Assembly: GCA_025175895.1 (NCBI GenBank)
Contig: CM046005.1
Coordinates: 64,132,325-64,196,324 of the forward strand
Origin: Wurfbainia villosa
Taxonomy: Eukaryota; Streptophyta; Magnoliopsida; Zingiberales; Zingiberaceae
Direction: 5' to 3'
Length of the DNA: 64,000 bases
Shown: positions 56,418-64,000 of the stretch, in pieces
Numbering within the stretch: position 1 is the stretch's first letter
Layout of the letters: each line of letters opens with the position of its first letter
Program-made: the position numbers and the translations under genes
The notes under the pieces: model-generated
Database searches by the model: none
The model's input: only the letters and a program-made list of their open reading frames with translations
What the model was told of the DNA's origin: nothing

Positions 56418-59067
56418 TGTTAAATACGGGGATTTAAAACACAAAATTAAATGGCCCAATAATTAAGGAAATAATCCTGGAAATATCTCGAGATTTTAGG
56501 GAATTTTTGGAATTTTTCCGGAATTTTTCTGGATTTAAACGGACTTCGTACGAGATTATTACGGGGATAAAATAGATAGGCTTTATTTAAGGGGTATTAA
56601 CCTAAACCGGAAACCCTAAGTTTTTCTTTTTCTATTTTCTATTTTTTCCCCCGCCGCGACCTTTTCCACGCCGCGCTCGACGGTTCCCTCTTCGTGAAAC
56701 GCTCCATCGCAATCGGCGCCTGCCCTCTTCCTCTCGGTTTGCTCCTCGCGGCGGACGGCGGCGAAAGCCTCTCCTCTGCCGCCGCTCGAGCCGCACGCTG
56801 CCGACGACCAGCCATCGCGCGGCAGCGAGCGTTCGCCGTAGCTTCTCCTCGCAAGCGTGAGCGACGGTCGCCGCAGCGTCCTTCCGCTGTCGCCTATCCC
56901 TCGGCCACTCGGCGCTGTCGCTGCTGCCTCCTCGCCACCGACGGCGGCGCGGCGCCTCCTTCGCCAAAGAGCGCCGCCGCCTCTTCCTTTCTTCCCTCGC
57001 CGCGCCACCGCTGGCCTAGTCGCTGTTATGTGCCGATTGGGGGCGGAGGCTGCGATCCCTGCCGGTGGTCGCCGGAGCAAGGTAGGAGTCAGATTCCTTG
57101 TTCCTTGGACGGGATTGAAAGTCCTAGCCGTGGATTTCCTATTTGAGCTTGATCAGTGATTTTGGACAGTGATAGTGAGCGTGCTGTCGGCGAACAGGGG
57201 GATAAAGGAGGTGACGCCGACATAGCTCCTATTGTTGGTATATGTCTTGACTTCGTTGTTTTCTTTCGGTCCATTTTGATTCTGTGAATTACAGGGGTTG
57301 TGGCAGTGTGGAGAATTGAAGCTATGAGGTTTCGTTTAGGGAGGTATGGTTATAACGAGTGTTGTTGGCTATAAATGGATTGTGAGGTTTTATTGGGTGT
57401 CGATGTGGCTGTAAATACAGTTAGTGTGGCTGTGAGTTTGATTGGTCGATTTGGGTTGATTCCGGAGTTATTCGGTTGATCGGTATGGTTCGGAGGATAT
57501 GAGATTTGGGTTAATTGGGATATAAAGGAAATCGATTAATTATTCGATTTGTCGGTGAATTGTATTTTTGTGCTTGACTATAGTCATGCTTTATGCAGGT
57601 TTCGGTCACGAGGCAGGTCCCCAGTCGTGACAATTTGGTTCATTCTTGCGGATATATATTCAGGCGGGTATTTTGACTTAAATTTTAGATTAAGTCAAAT
57701 TGATATGCTAGTTAGGATAGCTTACAATAACTTTTTCATGTTTATATGCCTGGTATGATTTTGGTGCCTACTAGATACATGCATGTGATAGGATATGATT
57801 ATATTTCCCTGTTTGACTTGGATCATAGTTATTTGGATTATGGATATGTACGTATTGATTGTACATATTATTCGGATAGGTATTTTGAGTAGGATTTACA
57901 TGCTTTAGTATCATGCACCATTTTTGCATGATTGCATGCTAGCTGGACGGGGTTCCATTATTGTTGAGCCCGCAGCTAGTTACATGGCCTGCACACACTG
58001 CCACTCATGGGTTAGTGGTACATCAGGATGGTGTGTGCAGTTGCTCTGTCAGGCTCCGCTGGTCCGCTCATGGGTAGCGACGAGGTAGCGTGGTAGCGGG
58101 CAGGGATCCCTCCTCTGGCCTATGACACCGGGAGATGAGAGCTTAGCTCCCCCACTCTGTTTGGGGCAGGAGGATAGGTGTACTCCGACAGCATCCTGTC
58201 CACTCGGTCACTCAGGAGCAGTGATGGCAGAGTGCACAGTTGTCATAGCCCTACCCACTCGGCTTCACCATTGTGTGTGAGGCGGCTGACTGGCGTCAGG
58301 GGTGACCATGTCATTGGCACGACATGCATTTTGCACGGATTGCATTTTGTATTGTGTTTGCTGCATTATTGTATTGATGCCTTGGATGTGCATATGATTG
58401 TCATGCATACAGGATACATGTTTATATATGGTCAGGACTCTATTACTTCTAGTCAGGCACATGCTCCCATATCAGGGTAGGAGATTCAGGTAAGTACAGT
58501 CATTTTGTATTTCTTGCTTGCATACCCTATTTATGTGAGACTGTACTGGCATGATATTTTTATTGTTAGCTATACCTTACTTTGCATATCTACTATACCC
58601 GCAGAGTTCTTTGAACTCACCCCGTTGATTTATATTTATTTCAGGATGAAGCTGTCAGGAGAGTCCAGCTGCCAAACCCCCTCGTCGTGGAAGTGTATTT
58701 GGTTATTTGTTTTTGGTTTTGGATATCTTGTTTAGAAGATATATTTAGGACTGGAATTGGATTTATGTATTCATGGATTTTTGGTGTCCTTAGGGACTTT
58801 ATTCGAAGTTTTGTTCTGCATGGATTTCAGTTGAGTATTCCTGCCCAGATGGCAGAAGGGGTAGGTTTAGATGTGATAGATTGTTTATTTATTACTTGGA
58901 TTGAAGGCCTGAGGCCTAATTATACTCTGCGTGTGTTGTTTGGATTCCGGTCGTGTTGACCGATGTATAGTGGCCGTGTAGGCCTTGTATGTAAATTGGG
59001 ATTGTCACCCATACAGGGGAGATGCTGCCGGATTTTTGTCTGGCGGGGTCTCCTTCGGGGCGTGACA
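56418..59067 (+). repeat. 3' LTR of element I (2,650 bp)
   Basis: Starts TGTTAAATACGGGG, ends GGGGCGTGACA. Frames up to 154 codons on both strands at 56616-57159 come from the GC-rich block and have no domain. It has more CAG/CTG sites than the 5' LTR in 58020-59060. Confidence 0.95.
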
Positions 59068-59072
59068 TGTAT

Positions 59073-60001
59073 GATCTATTTGTGTCCTTAGCCTTGTATC
59101 CGAGTCCGGACTTATTGTACATGGCTCGTTGAGACCCAAGCATCATGTTGAGATACTTGGAGCCTGAAGTGAACCTTTCCAATGATCCGGTTAGATCTTC
59201 TACTTGCCTTTTTAGGACCGAGTTCTCTTCCTCAAGCTTTGCAACTCGAGTTGAGTCTCTATCCTTAATTTGGCAAGTCGAAGTCTTCGAGTTGACTTGC
59301 TCCTTAAGTACTTGGACTTCCTCAAAAAGCGAGTCGACTCGATTCTTGGACTTGACTAGTTTCCTACCTAAGCATGCAATAATATTATACAATTTATCTT
59401 CTAGAGGAGAAGTTACCTCGTTAGAACCTTCAGAAATGGATGTGAATCCGTGACTTCTCTCGGACTCGGACTCGGACTCATGTCTTGATTCGGCTTCGGA
59501 CTCGTCATCTGCCATGAGTGCTACGAAGCATGTCTTAGATATTTCCGCGTCCGACTCTTCCGATGATGACTTGACCAAATTTTCCTTAGATGTTTTCTTC
59601 CTTTTTTTTCTCGATTTGGATTTCTTTCCTTTTTTGTTCGTTCCTGCCATCAAAACTAAACCATCCTCGTGATGACTCAAGTTAGCCTGTTCATGCAATT
59701 TAATTAATTTTCCCCATAATTCTTTAGCATTTTGAACCGGCCCGACTCGACTTAGCTCATCATTTGTAAGTCCGCATTACAAGGTGTTTAAAGCCTTGTA
59801 ATCGACTTGAGCCTTTTTCCTAAAGTTTGCGATCCATTTCTTCAGATCTAACAACTCACCCGAGTCGTCTACCGGAGCTACGAACCCTTTCCTAATCGAG
59901 AACCAGACCTCTAGGTCAGTTTTCAAAAAACACTTCATTCGCCTCTTCCAAGAAGGAAAGAGAGGAGGGCGAACGGTGCTTAGACCATCTAAATGCGACA
60001 T
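59073..60001 (-). pseudogene. gag: SIRE-like gag, internally deleted, N-terminal and central part (element H)
   Basis: ATG at 60001 (MSHLDGLSTVRPPLF, then WKRRMKCFLKTDLEVW). A stop at 59777-59779; the frame then continues in phase to 59073 and beyond I. The segment KELWGKLIKLHEQAN fuses the start of the capsid region directly to the later HEQAN motif, so about 100 residues present in G are absent, and no CX2CX4HX4C zinc knuckle is present. What remains is a lysine-rich tract, an acidic/serine tract, a coiled coil (EEVQVLKEQVNS, LEEENSVLKRQVEDL) and LGSQRAMYNKSGLGY. It is unlikely to package RNA normally. Confidence 0.88.
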
Positions 60002-60759
60002 TTCTATTTTTCCAAAATATTCTTAGAGTTATTAAAATTAAATAATTCTAAATGGAATAATTAATGAAAAATATTCTAAGCGTAGAAAATTAATAAATGC
60101 TTTCCTAATATGTAGAAAAAATATTCTAAATTATCTAAATGGAGAAAAACTATTTTTAGCAATTTAAATATGAAGATTTTTTTACGAATTTAAATATGCA
60201 AAAAATGATTTTTAAAAATTTAAATATGCAGAAAATGATTTTTATGAATTTATAAATTCAAAAAATTATTTTAATGCAGAAAACTATTTTGAAATGCAGA
60301 AAATTATTTTAAAATGCAGAAAATTATTTTAAAGTGCATATAACTATTTTTAAAATGTAGAAAACTATTTTAAAAGGCAAAAAAATTATTTTAATGTAGA
60401 AAACTAATTTAATGCAGAAAACTATTTTAAGATGCAGAAAACTAATTTAAAATGTAAAAAACTTATTTAATGAATTTAAATATCCAAAAAAAATTATTTA
60501 AATATCAAAAAATTATTTTAATGAATTTAAATATGCAGAAAATTAATTTAATGAATTTAATGCAATAAAAATTAGTCTAAAGCAATAAAAATTATTCTAA
60601 TGCAATAAAAATTAATCTAATGCAATAAAAATTATTCTAAAATAATAAAAATTAATCTAATGCAATAAAAATTATTCTAAAGCAATAAAAATTAATCAAA
60701 ATTATTCTAAATTAATCTAAAGCTCAACGATGGTGGTTGCACCAATTCGGAGCGCCCCC
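60002..60759 (-). repeat. Leader of element H, AT-rich tandem repeats
   Basis: Between primer binding site and gag. Units of about 20 bp (ATGCAGAAAACTATTTTAA) at 60200-60480, and units of about 19 bp (AGCAATAAAAATTAWTCTA) at 60555-60710. No coding region. Confidence 0.85.
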
Positions 60760-60771
60760 GCTCTGATGCCA
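60760..60771 (-). other. Primer binding site of element H
   Basis: GCTCTGATGCCA, complement TGGCATCAGAGC: one mismatch to the tRNA-Met site, two bases from the LTR start at 60774. Confidence 0.85.
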
Positions 60772-60773
60772 AT

Positions 60774-61995
60774 TGTAGGATTGAGTGAACTGAGAGAGGG
60801 GGGTGAATCTCGGTATTTAATAATTATAAACTAATATTTTATTCTAATAAAAGTATGCAGCGGAATATGAAGACAATTATCAACATAGGCAATTTACTTG
60901 GTTCACAACCCGGACTGGGTTGCTACTCCAAGGCTCGTAGCTCTCCCATGAGCTACCTCGATGGGCAATATCTATAATGCCCTCCGATTCGAGAACTCTC
61001 GACTTTGGAGGGAGTTCGCTTTTTACAAATGATAGAGAAGGGTAACACACTGCCCACTCTTTTAAAATTAAGTACAGAAGTGAAATAAAATAAATGAAAT
61101 ACAAAACTTTATATCGACACTTAAATGGATCAAAAGGTAGTCGCGGAGTGTCGGAAGATCGCCCTGTTCGTGGAGTAAGAATTTTTATGGACGAGCAAGA
61201 ATTTTGGCAGCACTTCGATGTAGTTCTTGTCTTCTCTCGGATCCAGTTGAGCTCTGGTAATATAGACCTTTTCCAGTCGACTGGAATGCCTTCCAGTCGA
61301 CTCCACATCAGCCCATCGATATGGAATTTTTAGTCTTCTAGTCGACTCCACATCACCCAGCTCCGCATCGGGAATTTTTGCTCTCGATCAAAACTCTCGA
61401 TCAGAACTTCCTTCCATTTGCATTCTGAATCTCCGAGCGATCACCGGCTCAAAAGCTATCAGGTATTCGATCATTTGCAAACCTGCAAAACCAGATTATC
61501 ACAATATACAATATAATATGAATTGGCAGTAGTAATACTGCCCGATCTCGACTACTAAGTCTCACGCAGACTTTTCGTCGGATCGACGCCTAACTTTGTC
61601 CCCCTACAGAGGACTCGGTCTCACCTCTTCACTTGAGGCTTACCTGTCGGCTATCTGCCGGACTTACCACTCTTGACATCCGATTTGACCCACCAGGGCT
61701 TCCACCAGCTATCCGGTCTTCCTGACCCAGCTGGACTTTTTGCCGATTGTCCGATCTCCTGACCCAACCGGTCTTCATGCCAAATGTCCGGTCCGCACGA
61801 CCCATCTGGACTTTTTGCTTGGTGTTCGGTCCTCCTGATCTGTCAAGATACGTGCCTAGTATCCAGTCAACATGACCTACTAGGACTTCTTGTTAAGCCT
61901 GCACACTTAATACTTATATTATATCACAAGTGAATCCTAACCTTTAACTGTGGTTCATACATCAAAACTAATGAGTGATGCTCACTGCATCAACA
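60774..61995 (-). repeat. 5' LTR of element H (1,222 bp)
   Basis: Starts TGTAGGATTGAGTG, ends CACTGCATCAACA, followed by CAAGT. Retains one exact palindrome (61274-61283); the others seen in the 3' LTR are replaced at 61335-61480. A 142-codon frame on the minus strand (61308-60880) also occurs in the other LTR without a domain. Confidence 0.94.
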
Positions 61996-62040
61996 CAAGT
62001 GACCGAATGACTAGGCAAGTGATGTCCCAGCAGGTAAGGA
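61996..62040 (+). repeat. K: LTR remnant of the F family, right piece
   Basis: CAAGTGACCGAATGACTAGGCAAGTG continues the F-type LTR (compare 35130-35160) after the target duplication CAAGT of H. Ends where LTR J begins. Confidence 0.75.
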
Positions 62041-64000
62041 TGTCATGCCCCGAGAGAATAATTGTCATCGATTGGACGGTAGCCTCTAGTGACAATATAA
62101 GATATAACACTGATACAAGGCCCACATAGCTGCTAACACCCACAGACCATATATCACAATAAAATAACACTGGTACATAATAGAAATACAAAGACACACA
62201 GATACGCACCGGTGCCATTTTAACACAACCATAATCAAAAAACATAATAGAAATTAATACCACAACCAAAACCAAAACCATAATAGAAGTCAAATACATA
62301 ACAACATAACTATATACCAAAATGCGGAACCGAATTAAAATAAAATCCAAAAACAGACAATCCAAAATAATACAACACCAATATGGAATAAAATCCAAAT
62401 GCTCGGTGTGAGATGGGATCAGCTGGAGGAGCTCCGAGCACCCGAGGATTCTTCTACCTGCTACTTAGGCGATATGAAACTCAGGTTCTGTGGTGGTGAG
62501 TATAAGACTCAGTGGTATATGAAAGATAGTGCATGAACTAAATAAAGATATGGAGATCAACAGGTATACAGTCTTAAAGGTAATAACAAATATCCATCAG
62601 TATAAATAGAATAAATGCATATACCAACCTGATCCACTAGATGTAATATAATGTACCGACTTACATGAAAGTCTACAATGACAACTCATAATAACCTGAG
62701 CAAATATGCAATAACGTAACATGTACAAATAACATGCATGAACAATATCACACCTGTGATCAACTCATAATCATATGAACAACGTATAATCAAATGTACA
62801 AACCAACCCGGTTCATCTAATGTGGAATCATAATGTTAATCAAATGCACATAACAACCTAATCTAGCACATACCCAAGTACTCCATGTACAACAGTATAG
62901 GACATGCAAATGGTATGTGTGATGATGTACAAACAATGCAACAATCATAGCTCAATCATATGCAACATATCACAAGCATATGCAATATGCATCAAACATA
63001 TATATGTGCCTCCATGGCTATGCATATGCATAGTCACTGTCTATACACCTCACTACCATGACCCCGTGTGGCCTGGGTGGACAAAACATGACAACTGTCC
63101 TAACTTAAGCTACCACTACTCTTGATTGGCCAAATGGGAAGTATGAGTAAGTAGCTATCTAGCCACATATGAGGGGTCCTTGCTGTAAGCAACTCCAACT
63201 ACCACTATCCACGAGTGGCCGAGTGTTGCACGATAGGACAAGCTGCACGCAACTCTAGCTATCACTATCCCACAGTGATCGAGTGCTACAGATATCAACT
63301 GCCCATATCTCCCGCAACCACTACCCCGAGTGGCCGAGTGGACATGAATGACTGACAACTCTCTCTCACCACAAGGGAGACCTAGTCGACAGCATGCATG
63401 CAATGTGATGATGACTCTAATGCATGTAAGCCCTCCGGCATGGACACTACCTCACAGGGAGTCATAAACAACAGACATATACACATATCATGCTAGGACC
63501 TCCAGTCCTTAATTACACAACACTCCATTGACAACCCACTCAACCATCCACGGTAATCATGGTCGACATGAGATGCTTAATACAAGGTCATGCATTAAGA
63601 CAACCAAGTCTATAGCTATAACCATCACCAACTCTAGTGGTACAACATGACCAGATCAAGGACTATAACTATACTCAACTACATGTACTTTGCAACATCC
63701 ATAGATTAAATATATATAGTATTTATAATCAACAATAGTGATGAAACGAGACTATATAGATATCAAATGAGTATCTCAAAGTTCAACGGCTAAGTATCAA
63801 GCACAAGAATAAGTATAGTGGAGTCAAGATAATTCCATCCATCCATCATTAACAGAGTTCATGCGCTAGGATCAAGATCTACAAGAGTCAAAGAGAAATC
63901 ACCTACCTGATTGGTCATACTGATTGTCTTCACGCCCGGATCTCTATCCCAAATCAGCATCCTACAACCAAAGAATACAACATATATCTAAGTTCCACCG
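62041..64000 (-). repeat. LTR J, gypsy, related to LTR A, cut by window end
   Basis: Begins TGTCATGCCCCGAGAG, like LTR A at 1211, and shares with it the hairpin repeats on GAGTGGCCGAGTGG (63100-63350) and ACAACTGTCC..AACT. The left flank is K sequence without a primer binding site, so this is the 3' LTR of a minus-strand element lying to the right, or a solo LTR. Its open frames are short and unrecognised. Confidence 0.7.

Larger units (their letters stand above)
48735..59067 (+). mobile_element. Element I: Tekay-like gypsy element with degenerate interior
   Basis: Flanked by TGTAT at 48730-48734 and 59068-59072. LTRs 48735-51346 and 56418-59067 are near-identical over long stretches. Primer binding site, decayed gag/pol and polypurine tract follow gypsy order. 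The interior holds a TRIM (55724-56357). Reverse transcriptase and integrase can be recognised only as scattered homology in all frames, with many stops. Confidence 0.93.
44719..61995 (-). mobile_element. Element H: pol-less SIRE-like retrotransposon with nested gypsy
   Basis: Flanked by CAAGT at 44714-44718 and 61996-62000. LTRs at 44719-45970 (3') and 60774-61995 (5'); primer binding site at 60760-60771; gag from 60001 leftward, split by element I; then a 2.6-kb non-coding region and a polypurine tract. No protease, integrase or polymerase can be read on either strand, so it is non-autonomous. Without I (and its duplication) it is about 6.9 kb. Confidence 0.93.

Noticed and set aside
56616..57159. 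Frames of 100-154 codons rich in Arg, Ala and Ser
   Set aside because: Low-complexity GC-rich LTR sequence; the counterpart in the other LTR has different frames, so coding is not conserved.
60880..61308. 142-codon frame, similar to 44855-45253
   Set aside because: Lies in LTRs of H in an LTR pair; ends differ and it includes palindromes; no domain found.
1..64000. Endogenous pararetrovirus or other integrated virus
   Set aside because: All polymerase fragments belong to copia or gypsy types with LTRs, primer sites and target duplications; no movement protein or viral coat motif was seen.

Overview
This window is plant nuclear DNA made almost entirely of nested LTR retrotransposons. I found no host single-copy gene, no rRNA or tRNA gene and no CRISPR array. 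The evidence for a flowering plant is the tRNA-Met-type primer binding sites (TGGTATCAGAGC), Ty1-copia elements (SIRE-like and Tork/Angela-like), Ty3-gypsy elements of Tekay/Del type, and a TRIM. I cannot name the species.

Elements are lettered A to K here. Left part: A, a minus-strand gypsy element whose interior lies left of the window, sits with its 5' LTR (1211-4859) inside the reverse transcriptase of B. B is an older minus-strand gypsy element (interior 4860-30797, 5' LTR from 30798). B's gag is split twice: by a 1,920-bp solo LTR (6813-8732) and by C, a complete minus-strand copia element (9320-30544, target duplication CATTT). C carries two further insertions. D (14164-21593, plus) is a 5'-truncated SIRE element with a long open pol and an intron-containing extra gene. 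E (24464-28758, minus) is a gag-only SIRE element with one LTR, flanked by an 85-bp duplication of the target.

Middle part: B lies in the 3' region of F, an old plus-strand SIRE element. F's LTR (34573-44498) is split by G, a complete SIRE element (35367-43440, target duplication ATGGT) with one gag-pol reading frame broken by four stop codons.

Right part: beyond F is K, more LTR sequence of the same family. It holds H (44719-61995, minus, target duplication CAAGT), a pol-less SIRE element with a shortened gag. H's gag is split by I (48735-59067, plus, TGTAT), a gypsy element with similar LTRs but a ruined gag-pol, and I contains a pristine 634-bp TRIM (55724-56357, TCTCG, LTRs identical). 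J, a gypsy LTR related to A's, starts at 62041 and runs off the window.

The most unusual signals are: (1) at least 20 exact copies of the palindrome CAGTCGACTG in the non-coding parts and LTRs of SIRE elements, with flanking bases that often change together to extend the symmetry; (2) LTR pairs that match except in patches where CAG/CTG-rich sequence or these palindromes are replaced; (3) the spliced-looking gene carried between pol and the 3' LTR of D; (4) the 85-bp duplication around one-LTR element E. Intact function is plausible only for D's pol fragment and possibly D's cargo gene; everything else is broken or non-autonomous.
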